Source: Nematopogon swammerdamellus
Taxonomy: Eukaryota; Arthropoda; Insecta; Lepidoptera; Adelidae
Direction: 5' to 3'
NCBI GenBank assembly: GCA_946902875.1
Contig: OX336342.1
Span: 11,773,523 to 11,837,522 of the forward strand
Length of the DNA: 64,000 nt
This document shows, piece by piece, positions 13,301-23,899 of the stretch. Below the pieces are notes generated by a model. It was not told the DNA's origin. It was given only the letters and a program-made list of their open reading frames with translations, and ran no database searches. The stretch's first letter is position 1, and the number at the start of each line of letters is the position of its first letter. The position numbers were made by a program, and so were the translations under genes.

Positions 13301-16300
13301 GCCTTTTAAAACATGCACGAGGAGAGATGAATTTTTTTCTTACTGTAAATAAAAATTCTGCTAATTTTGATAATTCAAATTGTTTATATGCATAAACACA
13401 AATTTTATTAATAACTTGACTGAACCCTATGTTCTTTGTTTTGTATTTTATTATCTTTTTTAATGGGTATATTTTTGACTTAATATTTTTAATTTTTTGC
13501 TTAGATATAGTATATTATATTTAACATAATGAAAACTTAGTATGTAAGTTATATTTAAAAAAAGCTCTGTAAGGTTTCTTACCCGGTTCTTCCTTATAGA
13601 TTGCACTACTGAACGGGACATCACAAAAAATTATGACGAACCATACTGAATATGCATATGTCTCAATGAAATATTGTTATTGTTGTGTGTTCTTTATGGC
13701 GAAATAAATATCTGAATCTGAGATGCAGTGGGAGTATTCTTTTTAAATTTAACTTTACCTGAGTGGCAATTGTTTGTGTGCAGGCATCTTCATGTACGGG
13801 AACCACTTCGAAGAGGCGGATAGCTCGGTTGAGTGCATGCTGCTGCCGCGCATCATGTCCCTCAACAACCTGCACTTCCATTTCTCCTCCTGCAACTTCA
13901 CTGAGCGCAACATGTACCTCCGGTACGTTTGTACATCTTCTCACCAACGCCACCTCTGGCGAGAAGTCCTGCGGTAGGTGTTCACTTGAAAGCAGAGGTG
14001 AAGATACCCCAAAGAAAGCTGAGCCTTGACCACAGAGCATCAAATGCGCGCGCCCCTCCTAGAGGCGCCCTGAGCGCGATTTCTCTACAACGCCGTTGAA
14101 GCCTGTGGATGTGGCCTATGACTTACATATGTGTGTTTTGCGTGTGCATTTGTTTTGTGCGTGTGCCTAACTTACTCCTCTGTGTGTAGTGTCGATACTA
14201 GCACACACACACACATATGAAGCGCTAGCAGCACTGCGTGTAGTTTTTGGGTTTCAAATATTATCGCTTAGGGCGTCTCTAGTAGGGGGCGCGCGCGGTA
14301 GGTATTTGATGCTCTGTGGCCTTGACTGATGAAAAACTCTCACCGCCAACGTCAAATGTATCACCATAGGGGATTCACAATCCAAACCAAATTCACATAT
14401 TATTATGTACATTTTGTAGGAACACGTTATTACAGCTCAAAATTGAGTTTATAGACATTGTAGAAGTCGCCGTAGTCAATGTCAGCCTCGGTGGCTCAGT
14501 GGTGCGGTCAGTCGACTGTTGTTAAGCAACCCTGAGCGCGGGCAGTACTTGGATGGGTGACCGCTCGACCGTCGGAGGCTAACCGTGGTTCGGATTCCAC
14601 TTAAAACTGTAGGTCCCTTTCCTTCTTACCTTACTAGGTGGTAGGGTTTATCCCGCCCGGGTTAGTACCACCGCACTGAATGAAACCTCGGTCGAAAAGG
14701 CTATGTAAATAGTTCATGTTTTCTGTCCAGTTCAGTGTAGCCGACAAGAAATGAAGGGAGGCACCTAGTTCACCCGGTGTTATGGGCTGACATCACGGAT
14801 GTTGTAAGAGATGTAGCCAACAGTGTCAGTTTCCATAAAAAAAACTCAAAAACCGAAACCAACAGCAGACTATAAAGTTAACAGTTAACCTCTTGCTTTC
14901 TCAATTATTAAATATGCTTACACCCCTTGGCTTCCATGTCATTGTGGCCGCGTGGACACACGCGAAATTCGCGCGACGCACGTAAGCTCAAATATTTCGT
15001 AAAGTAATGAATTGAGGTCAATAGCCTTTACTGGCACTTGAACAACCAATGAAATTCTCCACAAAACGGTATACAAGAAGTAGAGATTCACTTATTTAGA
15101 AGCAGACAGACTTTTTGAACTCCAAGAAAAACAAAACACATACGATTTTTTTTTCACAATTTTTCTAACCTCAAATTGCCGAATTACCCCATGCGAATCA
15201 TATAACGATGTGTAGAGACTAGAAACAGTTTTGCCATCCTGCCCGAGATTACATAGGTATAAAAAAAAATTTGACAGCTGTCAAAATAATTGTTTTCTTA
15301 AGACCTGGGAATATTTTTAACGTGTTTTCTATAGGAAAGAAAGGTTTTTATCCGTACAGCCAGTCCTTATTCGTTCTCGTAAGATAAATTCATAGAAAAA
15401 GCAATTAATGTATTTTTTTGGGGCCGGCTCACCCTTCCCGAAACCAACGGATGTACATAAGTGGTTTGGGAGCCGGCTGAAGCGTTTCGGAAGACAAGAG
15501 GTTAAGAACACAATATCAACACAGGGACCGCCGCGACGGCATGTCCCGCGAGGGTTCCGGCCGCGTCGCCGTACTCAAGGCCACTGGCCTCATACGCTCC
15601 TACACCCTCGAGTGTAACTACAACACCGGTCGGCTCGTCAATGTTCTCCCGCCGTCCCTGCGGGAGACCGCCACTGGCTATGGCGCTTCGACAAGCGCCT
15701 ACTCGAGCGTGGCCACCACCCCCCTCGCTCCCCCCAAGTACACCCCACACATCTTCGAAGAGGTAAACCCATTTCAGGTTTGTTCAACCACAGTGGCGGT
15801 AGTTTGTCTATGTTTGACGAGCAGAAAACACGTAAGTCGAGTAGGCATGTAGCAAATCATGGACAACAACTATTCATTGATATGAATTAAATAGGTATCG
15901 TATGTACCTTTCAGTAGATTGGTAGGTCAATAGTTCAGTACCTATATGAAAATCATTCAATTCATTATTTGATCATTAGCCAAAAAACCTTATTCTCATT
16001 AAGTGACTTTCTCATTATTATCTTGTGCCTAATCACATTACGAATTCCTGTGGAAAATCATGTCACACATGCTACGCTTTATTACTTTTTACTAAACTGT
16101 GTTACCAGACCATGTGGAAATCTCTTACCTCGGTGATTGCGACAGGCACCGCTTTAAGAGACAGATGGTGCTTTGCAAGCCACATTTGTCCAAGTGAGCT
16201 AACCCTTTCCGCGTTCGGTTTTTTAGGTTTCCGTACCCGTACAGAAGCCTTATTACTAACCTACGCTGTCCATCTTACCAAACTTCAAAGGTTCCAAGGT

Positions 16301-19300
16301 AGGAACCTTTGAAGGGCTGTATCTTTTAAACCTTAATATAATAGCATAGTTAGCCAGTTGATATTTTCACCATATCGCACCTTGAGAACTATAAAGCACT
16401 AACTAACAAAAACTTCTTTCCGAGATAATGAGCATTTTGTCTTTTTTTCTTCGTATTTTAACATTCATATTTTTATAACTCTTAGTACAATAAACTTACA
16501 AATGTAATTTTTGGGAATCAATATGTTCATTTAATGGGTTTAATTAATATTAGTAGTGATTATTTTTTGGAAATGTTACTTTTTCAGGCTTTTTTTGCAC
16601 ATAATGCCTTACAGTTCTAAACTGAAAAATAAAAATGCAGATAATTCTGAGGTATTGACGACTTTAATATATAAAAAGAGAGAAAGTATCACTAGTAGTA
16701 GTGAAAATTGAAATAATTAAATCAACATTTTAATATAAATGCTTAGTTCTAAACAATCTTAATAATGTTTTCATGTTATTCATCGTCAAATTCTCTGTTT
16801 GGGATCGGGACGCTACAATATAGGAATTATAGAAGTCATGGTATTGCGGCTTAATTGCATTAGTCTGGCATAAGGATATCAGATCCTTCTTCTTCACCAC
16901 TTATAAATACTCGGGTTGTATCGTTCCTCAAATAATGGGATTAAATTTTTGGGATTTCATTAATATGGGTATGTGTGATTGACTTTATCGCTTCATTTAT
17001 TTTCTTATGATTTGGGTGTGTGCCTCTATGATCCTTCTCTATGAAGATATCTTTGGTTTTTAATTGAATAATTATTACGAACTTGACAACTTGATTGGAA
17101 GCATGTGCCCCAATGTTGGCAACACGTTGCCAACATAAAAACTATATGGCATTATCTGCAAATAATGCCTTACAGTTTTGAATATGTTAATACCAAGTGT
17201 TAATATTGTTTTAGTGCAATATGGAATTATGTGCCATTGATGCCTTATAGCTCCGAAAATATTTTAGAGATGCACCAGTGCCATAAGGCATTCAAGGGTC
17301 TATGAGAATGCTATCAGAAAATGCCTTATAGCTATTAAAAGAGAAATTTTTTGCAGTTATGCCTCATATGTAACTCAATTTAGCATTGTTTTGCAGTTAG
17401 TGCCTTATAATTCTCAAGGTGCGATATGTGTTACTAGCTTTTGCCCGCGACTTCGTCCGCGTGGATAACTGAACATGACCAATTATTCTTTCAGAACCAC
17501 ATGAAAATTAATCATTTGTAATACTAAATCCTAAAAATCGCTATCGCCCTATCTCGGGCTAGGAAAATTTGCATCAATGCTCGATCGTCTCATCTGACCA
17601 TACAACCCTTCTTTCTTTGGGGTTATTTAAATTCATTGGTCTACCTATGTGAACAACCTATGCTCTCTCGCAGTCCTGAAAGAACATTCAACAAGAAATA
17701 GTGAATACTGTGCTGGAAGTATTGAGAATAGTGAAACATGCCAAAAGGGCTCAAATATGCATTAATGCTGGAACAATATCATCTTCAGTACTTAATAGAA
17801 CAAAATACAAGGGTGTAATTACTCTTGCGCCACCATGTATTTAAATTATCTAAGTATGCGTTCAGGTTGGGCGGTCGCTGGGCGCATCCATCCTTGACCT
17901 GACGGGTCAGCATCCCAACTCGCGCATCCCCGGCTCAGAGCACCGCTCACTAGGTGCCGTGCGCGATTGGCTGCGGTCACACACACGCACTATGCGACCC
18001 GCACAGGTTAGTATCTCTTCTACTCTTTCGCCTGTGTCTATATTAAGCTACAGTTAATTATAGTATACAAAACTCGCTTTTTACTCGGAAGTTTTAATAT
18101 TTTTGAGATTCTCTGGGTAGGCAAGGGCACGGAATCATAAGGCTGAGAGTGGTTTTCAATTTGTCTGAATCGACGTTGCATGGCTTATGATGTTCAACTC
18201 TGTTCCGTTCCTTTTAAACAATGTTTTTGTTATTTTTCTCGTTTCAGTGACGTTAGCACTAAGAACTACTAACACTTAGTCCGGCAGGAACTATTTTTTC
18301 TTTTATTCATTTGCGGTAAGGGGCTCATTATTTTGAATGTCACAATATTCACAAATGCAAGTAAAGTACCAGTTCATCGAGCATCTAGACATTTCAATGA
18401 AATCTTTAGAAAACATTGCCTCCTTTGAATTTAATTGTTCGAGTTTTTGGATTGCAGTAATTTCAAATGCATAATCCCATCATTTCAAAATTACTTTGTT
18501 GAACTAAAGTAATCAAAATCTACAATAAGTGGGAAAACAGGATGTATAGATCCCCCAGGAATAACTAAGTCATTAAAATCCGTCCAAACATTTACTAACA
18601 GCAGGTTGTTATTTACAGAAAAGTGTGTTTTAGTACGAAGTTTGAAGTTATAGAAAGATGTCAATCATTCAATAAATATTGTGCAGCTGACGGTGTCCCG
18701 ACTGCGTCCTAAGCCGACGTCGCCGTCGCGGGCGCCGTTGTACGCGCGCTCGCTCACCAAGAGCAAACTGGCGGACGTGGAGCGCAAGGAGAACACGTAC
18801 ATCGGAGCCAAGTCCGAGGGCGATGCCAAGAAGCCGCCCGTGCCGCGCGCCGCCCGCTCCATCGAACTCATCGCCGATCGATTCGCCGCCAAGAAAGCCG
18901 AGAAGCCCTTTGGCCCCCGCCCGAGGTGCTTCAGTGAAAACGAACCCAAACCTAAGACTCTGTCGGCGAAACGGCGCAACGTGCTCGCCATCCGCAAGCC
19001 CAACGCGGGCAAAGCGCGCAACGTCGGCGGCGTTGGCAAGCCCAAGGCGAGTCATGCACGGCGCGCTCTCGACGAGGCCGGCACCGCCCGCTCCTCGGTC
19101 TCCTCCAAGTCGAGCAAGGGTGCCTCAGGCTCGTTCGGCGCGCGCTCCTTCCGACGCGAGGCCACCACCAAGCCTGTCCCCTCTTCCTCCTCCTCAGAGG
19201 AGGCGGCCGTGCTGGGGTGGGAGGAGGGGGCTACCGGAGCAGCAGCGACGTCGGCCGGCAAGCGGCGCCCGTACCCTCCGCCGCCGTCGCTGCCCGCCCC

Positions 19301-19337
19301 GCGCCTCAAGAAGATCCGCCTCAAGACGTCGTCCTAG
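1330..19337 (+). CDS. AGBL5: Cytosolic carboxypeptidase 5 (CCP5/AGBL5-like tubulin deglutamylase), 5' partial
   Basis: M14-family zinc carboxypeptidase. The family removes branch-point and side-chain glutamates from tubulin in the cytoplasm and cilia. Exons: 1330-1481, 3057-3182, 3726-4058, 4356-4627, 4876-4984, 5631-5828, 7030-7310, 9654-9777, 9870-9965, 11886-11993, 12684-12822, 13784-13922, 15525-15762, 17866-18006, 18687-19337. All joins are GT-AG and in phase, giving about 1034 residues. Exon 1 carries the N-domain ([22 protein letters not shown]). Exon 4 has the zinc motif HPGETPSS and [13 protein letters not shown]. Exon 11 has the second zinc histidine in [12 protein letters not shown]. 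Exon 13 has the catalytic glutamate in [11 protein letters not shown]. The active site therefore looks intact. Exons 6-10 form a long Ser-rich insert with CxxC pairs. The last exon is a basic Ser/Pro/Ala-rich tail. The start codon and first exon(s) are not found and probably lie left of the window. Confidence 0.93.
5074..5490. repeat. Cluster of CGTAGGTA motifs with a 37-bp direct duplication and dispersed repeat
   Basis: Two units, 5074-5106 and 5111-5143, both read CGTAGGTAYGCCAAACAGAG and so on. The motif TTCGTAGGTA or its complement recurs to about 5480. Positions 5248-5355 are the inverted copy of the block at 273-350. The cluster lies in the CCP5 intron between 4984 and 5631. No coding potential is seen. 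Confidence 0.55.
5940..6290 (-). pseudogene. Non-LTR retrotransposon 3' fragment (C-terminal zinc-knuckle region)
   Basis: The minus strand encodes [19 protein letters not shown], then a TAEHVLLEC motif, the C-x2-C...H...C pattern that follows the RNase H region in R1/I-type retroelements. It is followed by stops and an AAC-rich tail (AACAACAACAAC on the minus strand). The same 3' end recurs at about 57800-57965. Inserted in a CCP5 intron on the opposite strand to the gene. Confidence 0.65.
7681..8350. mobile_element. Repeat block bounded by 54-bp inverted arms
   Basis: Arms at 7681-7734 and 8297-8350 are inverted copies (motif CTTCTAAATAAGT). The right arm also belongs to a dispersed repeat found at about 14988-15260 and 36338-36475. 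Between the arms, 7961-8200 is another dispersed repeat (GTCGTAAAAGGCGACTAAGG, then GCAGCACAACACCGAT), also present at 13060-13320 (minus) and 59125-59310 (plus). The block may be two inverted copies of one repeat rather than one transposon. Confidence 0.5.
8572..8834. mobile_element. MITE-like element with about 47-bp terminal inverted repeats
   Basis: Left arm TAGAGAGCGTTCCATATAAA and right arm TGGAATGCTCTATA are ends of matching inverted arms. The inner part of both arms reads AAAGTTCCCTTCG and ATGTTGGCTCCACTGTC. The interior is non-coding. It sits in the CCP5 intron 7310-9654. Confidence 0.7.
10185..11205 (-). pseudogene. Mariner transposase pseudogene (D,D34D, frameshifted)
   Basis: Three reading frames together cover the family's full length of roughly 340 residues. 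All three catalytic aspartates are still present in the fragments, but at least one frameshift near 10.7 kb and a stop near 10.35 kb separate them. In an active element this enzyme cuts and pastes at TA dinucleotides. Confidence 0.85.
11343..11610 (+). mobile_element. Small non-LTR retroelement/SINE nested in the mariner
   Basis: The insert is flanked by the 8-bp direct repeat TAACAAAT (11335-11342 and 11611-11618). Its 3' end reads GTGCAATAAACG followed by a TTTGATTTGATTTGAT tail. No ORF of note. The mariner 5' end resumes after 11618, so this insertion is younger than the mariner. Confidence 0.7.
12258..12596. repeat. Minisatellite, four units of exactly 84 bp
   Basis: The landmark GTAAAT-GAC starts at 12261, 12345, 12429 and 12513, a constant spacing of 84 bp. 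Each unit contains GATGGTCAGTCACATTGTGT, a purine-rich GGAGGAAGAATGAGCG stretch and CAGCGCTGTCAAAA. Units differ by a few substitutions only. It lies just upstream of CCP5 exon 11 (12684). Confidence 0.93.
13060..13320 (-). repeat. Dispersed repeat, minus copy of the 7961-8200 family
   Basis: Contains complements of GCAGCACAACACCGAT, CCGAATACT and GCCTTACTTGCTGC, in the order seen at 7961-8200 and 59125-59310. Non-coding, within the CCP5 intron 12822-13784. Confidence 0.65.
14481..14844 (+). mobile_element. SINE with tRNA-like and 5S-rRNA-like head
   Basis: The head begins GTCAGCCTCGGTGGCTCAGT, which has a tRNA A-box look. It then carries GTTAAGCAAC and CAGTACTTGGATGGGTGACC, which match the internal control region of 5S rRNA. 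Next comes GTGGTTCGGATTCC, like a tRNA B box. The body contains TAGGTCCCTTTCC, GGTGGTAGGG and GTACCACCGCACTGAATGAA, and ends in poly-A. A second copy is at 43633-44021 and a broken minus copy at 38024-38320. Confidence 0.75.
14988..15260. repeat. Dispersed repeat, same family as 8208-8470
   Basis: Shares TTTCGTAAA-TAATGAA, TTCACTTATTTAGAAGC, CAGAC and AAAAACAAAACAC with copies at 8208-8470 and, in part, 36338-36475. Non-coding; lies in the CCP5 intron 13922-15525. Confidence 0.6.
16372..17427. mobile_element. Terminal-inverted-repeat element with internal ATGCCTTAYAG repeats
   Basis: Ends ATATCGCACCTTGAGAA and TTCTCAAGGTGCGATAT are perfect inverted repeats, and the similarity extends about 35 bp. 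The interior (about 1.05 kb) has no ORF but repeats the motif ATGCCTTAYAG irregularly, at about 16605, 17167, 17240 and 17322, and weakly near the right end. The left flank (TTGATATTTTCAC) and right flank (GTGTTACT) together resemble an uninterrupted site near 470-500. Confidence 0.7.
17428..17700. repeat. Lepidopteran dispersed repeat fragment (GCTTTTGCCCGCG type)
   Basis: Starts TTACTAGCTTTTGCCCGCGA followed by CTTCGTCCGCGTGG, a motif common at repeat edges in moth and butterfly genomes by general knowledge. A short opposite-strand trace (CCGCGGACAAAAGCTAG) is at about 26516-26533. The extent to the right is uncertain. Confidence 0.5.
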
Positions 19338-20100
19338 CGGCGACCGACCGCGCGCCCCGCGACACCGCACTAGATCTCACATTGCTATTTGATGTTATAA
19401 TTGATTTTTTTTTTTCAAATTTTAGTTATATACCTCTGATGATTTTAAATTGTAAATTTTGTCAGTTCTCGGCTCTAGATTATATTATAACGATGTGCAT
19501 TGGGAGTGTACGATAACTTTAACAACTTTTTTTACATTTTCGTACAGAATTTTTTTAAGTTTTATGAATGCCTCGTGTGTGGCAATTGCCAATATTGTGT
19601 AAATTATTTTATCCGACCTACTGAATGCTGTGCAATATTAAAATGTTATATATATATATATATACTGTAACTCAATACAGTTTTTTTTTTTTTTTTATAA
19701 AATATAGGTGCATTTTTTTAATACATTCAGGGTTCTGGTTCTGTACCTTAAACAGAACATATTTTGAATCACCAAGCCCGTATATTTCAGAATGAAAATA
19801 AAAAAAATTATGAAGATAATATTTTTTTTTGTCAATTTACCCTTATTCACTGAGTTATGTAGGTACTGAAGCGGCGCAGGTATAAAAAAAATTTGCCTAT
19901 ATTCTGTAGGCACTAACTAAATTACAGTGTACTTTATTTCACACTTGTTAATTAGGTGATTTTTCCAATTCTCGATGTCGAAAATGTAAAATATATTATA
20001 CATATATTTTAAACTGTTACGAATTAAAATATATAAATAGTGGAATAATAATATATTTAAATAAACATACCTAAAATGTGTCACAACCATTTTGTTTTTT
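19338..20100 (+). other. Probable CCP5 3' UTR
   Basis: Follows the CCP5 stop at 19335-19337. AT-rich, with a TA microsatellite at about 19649-19665, a T run at 19680-19696 and an AATAAA near 20060 that could serve as the polyadenylation signal. The end of the transcript cannot be fixed from sequence alone. Confidence 0.5.
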
Positions 20101-20267
20101 TACCCGATTGTTTAACCACACTGATATTACTGACCAGGATTACTGCTTCAACAGAGTTGCAACTCCATGGAAAAGTAAGAAAATAAAAAATTCAAATTTT
20201 ATTAAAAAACTAAATTCTTATTCAAACTTTCCATTTTCTTAAATGTCTTGAATAAGATTTAAAACAT

Positions 20268-21124
20268 GCGTGGCCAACCTGCAGCCCCCAAGTATCAACT
20301 TGCAGCCCGCGCAACGTCGGGAACATTTTTTGATTAGGTATTCATGAAGCACCAAGCGAACAGTTCATCATTCCTCGGTCTATCATATCCCATTACTATA
20401 GGAGTACATCAGTACGCTTTGTTAGTTAATTATAAGTATATAGAATTCCTTCTGCATTGAAGTAAGAAACAATTTGCAAAGTAGATCCGATTTTAAAGTG
20501 TGTTTAAGTAAAAAGTGTCGTATTGAAATAAATTATTTGTAACAGGTGGAGCTGTGATAATGTGAATTAGCTGCCATTTTGTTAGAAATAAAAAAAAACT
20601 GGGCTCTGTTTTCACGGAAAGTTCAAACTATATTTCAAAAAGTTCCCTTACTAGGTGGTAGGCTCATTAGCCAACTGAGTTGTACCATCGTACTGGGCGT
20701 AAGATGGTCACATAGCAGCCTTAGCTGTGTTCTACTAGTATATCCAGTAATTCAAAGGGAAGTCTTCGGTATGGCACCTACCTTCTCGGAGGTAACATTG
20801 GCTGGTTGGAGCATGTGCCCACCCCTCTGACACAGCCACTCTCCTGGATGACATTTAAAAAAATCAATCTGACCACTGGGAAAAACCGGAAATAAGCAGG
20901 AACTTTTAGCTAGAAGTTGAAGGTGCATTTCAGACTAGAATTTTATTGTTTTCCTATTTTATTTGGGGCGCCGAAGATGCACAATTGTGTTTGTTGGTTG
21001 TGGTTCATTTCAGACTATAATTTGATTTCATAATTTTTCCAGCAAACAAGGTTTTGGTTTTTGTGAAGCACAGAAAGCAATCTTATTTCTAAAATTTGGC
21101 CCAGCTGCTGAAAGGGTTGGCCAC
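20268..21124. other. Possible degenerate hAT-like element plus SINE body
   Basis: GTGGCCAACCTGCAGCCC near 20270 and GGGTTGGCCAC near 21115 are imperfect inverted ends of a kind seen in some hAT elements, but no matching target duplication is visible. The region also holds a SINE-body copy at 20640-20850. Confidence 0.25.
20640..20850 (+). mobile_element. SINE body copy (headless)
   Basis: Contains CCCTTACTAGGTGGTAGGCT, GTACCATCGTACTGG, a CAGCCTTAGC block, AGTATATCCAG, AAGTCTTC, ATGGCACCTACCTTCTCGGA and TTGGCTGG. The same order of blocks recurs at 29857-30010 and 58262-58500. Confidence 0.65.
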
Positions 21125-21838
21125 CCAAGCTTTAATTAAATTCTAAATTTATGTGCGCTTTGCGTTTGGCAATCTTTGTACTTAGTCGCCTGCGTGAGTG
21201 AACTTATTTCAATTATTAGGAGGAAATAAACATCATAAGGTACAAGGTCAATATACAAGAGTTATTCATTAAAATAAATATGTAATTCACTCTTCATTTT
21301 AACTTTCCATTTATTTACTATTGTTCATTTTTAGTTTACTGCGAAATCTGTAAGAGAAAAACTGTCCATACATATCATACATATATACATACATATGGTA
21401 AATACAATATTTTCAACACCAAAACTAAACAGTTTCACATTAGCGATGAAAAAAAATCGGTGCAATATGTATTACACCTAAAGTCTGTACAGTAGCGAAA
21501 TAAGAAATAATATCATACAGTGGTTTCAAGGAAAGAATATTTATTACTAAGAAACACGGGTACTTGACAACAACTCTTGTCTCATCAGAATGAAAACAAC
21601 TTATGAGGTTTGTCTATCACCTGAGTGAACTAAATTTATTGTGTGCTCTTGAAATCTCAACTCTTCGCACAAATTAAATCTTCCCTCCAAATGTGAGCAA
21701 TGTCATTATTTTCTGTAGGCAGGTTTGATTATAAAACCTGGCTTCTTAATTTTTTTTTTCAATAAATTAATGTAATTGTTTTTATTACCTAACAAATTAG
21801 ATCTACAAAGAAATATGAAGCCACTGTAAACAGGGTAA

Positions 21839-22072
21839 GTATTTTGTTGCCATGCCAGATATTTCACGGGTTCATCTGTATAGAAAACTAAGTAGATTAA
21901 AAAAACCGTGGCAAAATTTAAATATATTGAGGTTAGGTATTTACGAAAATTTATGGAGAACCAAAAAAATTTTTTTTTACAAATTAGCCACTGGTTTTTT
22001 TTTAAATCTAATTATTATTAGTTTTCGATACAGATTAACCCCGTGAAATATTGTGCATGGTAACAAAATCAC
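21839..22072. mobile_element. MITE-like inverted repeat, about 50-bp arms
   Basis: Left ATTTTGTTGCCATGCCAGAT and right GTGCATGGTAACAAAAT are ends of imperfect inverted arms, which also share ATATTTCACGGG and GAAAACTAA. The interior is AT-rich. Intergenic between CCP5 and Sar1. Confidence 0.65.
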
Positions 22073-23899
22073 CTGTATAGCCAGACTGTTTAATGTGTAT
22101 GCAATAATCAGCTTCCATTTGCTACTCTCTGGAAGTGGTCACATGTTACACTATATATTTGCACAATTCAAAAATGTTTGTAATAATATCAAAACATTTC
22201 ATAAAGTTCTTCTTTAAAATTGATCACTAGATTCCCAAATGTCATAGAAAACCTGTTTCACTCAAAACAAAGACCTTAATTAATTTATCTACATTCCTCC
22301 ATTTGGTGGTGTTCGCTTTCACATCAAAGCCGTTTTGCTAAGAAATTTATGTATTTTTCTAGACTTCACACGTAAGTCTCCCTTCGGTCTTACAGGCTAG
22401 GCCTTAGCTATGAACTAAATCTTAACAAATGAAAGCTTATCCCTTTGAACGCTGAGCACACAGCAACAAGTCTACTCCACAAGGTTTAACTAAAATATTT
22501 TGCAACCAAATTTTACCAGAAAATCCATAAAAATTTATTAAAAAAGGTTGTGCACTCTTCTTTCACTATTCCCCAAGCTAAATCACCTAGAACGGCAGCG
22601 CAGTGAAATCAAACAAACCCTAAGATCACATACGTGAGCCTGGCACCAAGAAATCGCCTTGCGCATACTACATGAACTCACCATACATTTTAACTCATAC
22701 ATACTTATGTTTTCTTCAACAGTTATTCATATCTGTGATATTAAAATGTTCGCACATTTGCTCGTTCTATTTAAAAACATAAGCATGCTTTAAACATTGT
22801 TTCCCATTATGCACTCCCCAAATTTAATGAGGGATAATGGTTATCATTTGCAAATTGAAATAACTAAACATATGCATTAAAATTATTTAGGAAAATATTT
22901 GTTTAATTGTGAATGAAAAATCACAAAAATGGACATAATCATACTATATTAAACCAGAAAAAATGTCATTTATGTGGATATATAATTTCTATGAAATGTA
23001 TTGAAATTGGTTAATTGAAAATTCATTCTTTTCAACGGTTTGTCTGATAAAGTTTATCGGTAGAGGTGGAGTCAAACGGTTCACTCGAATGTTCACTCCA
23101 GTGAACATTCATTTTTCCTTCATTCCGCATTCACACAGCACTAACAAGAATGACATAGAAATGAATGTTTACCCGTTATTTTCCACAACTATGTTGATAT
23201 GTGTGCTTTGTCGTTCCGGTTGAAAACCATTTTGTTGCGTGCGATGTTCTTCTGCTATAGGACCCGTAACGGAATTATGGAACCCAAGCTGACTTTTTTT
23301 AATTCTGAGCACGAGTTGGTCCGTACGAATGATGTCCAGTTCCGAAATCCAACATTGTGGCATCGGTTAACTAATAAATGGACTTTTTAGATGTTGCGCC
23401 TTTCCCTCCAAGTCAAAGACGTAAAATGAAAGACAGAAATGAACCGTCTGATTCCTGCTTAATTATCATGGCATTCACGTAACAAAATAATGTATAAAAA
23501 ATCAAATTAAACTTTAACAGTACATGTTATTCTTTACAGCCTAAGACTGTTCGTGCTATTTATCGCTCAAAAACCACATTGTCAATGACAGAAATGGATA
23601 TAGTGTCTAGATAGAATACCAGTCTGCAGTAAATTATTATCCCCTACCTCTATTTCATTCATGTATTCCTGCATAAGAGCAATATAGGATGATGGGGATC
23701 TCATTAAAATGTATTTAAAACTAATTGCAATAATTTCATAATCATAATACTTCATTTACGGCACTATTTCTTGCTAGACATTTTTGGTGATGCTAATACG
23801 ATATAATGCATAAATAACCCATACATCACATCCCATGTAATGCAACACTAACTAGTGAAATCAAACATTGAACGCTAAATATTAACAACATCAATTGGG
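22073..23899. other. Intergenic AT-rich sequence, nothing recognised
   Basis: Between the convergent CCP5 and Sar1 genes. Only short random ORFs are seen. No repeat boundary or RNA gene could be supported. Confidence 0.5.

Noticed and set aside
14510..14600. A genuine 5S rRNA gene
   Set aside because: Only the internal control region matches; the flanking stems of 5S are absent and the block continues into a SINE body with poly-A.
18665..19055. Long minus-strand ORFs opposite the last CCP5 exon
   Set aside because: They are GC-rich shadows of the basic C-terminal tail; phase and splice sites support the plus-strand exon.
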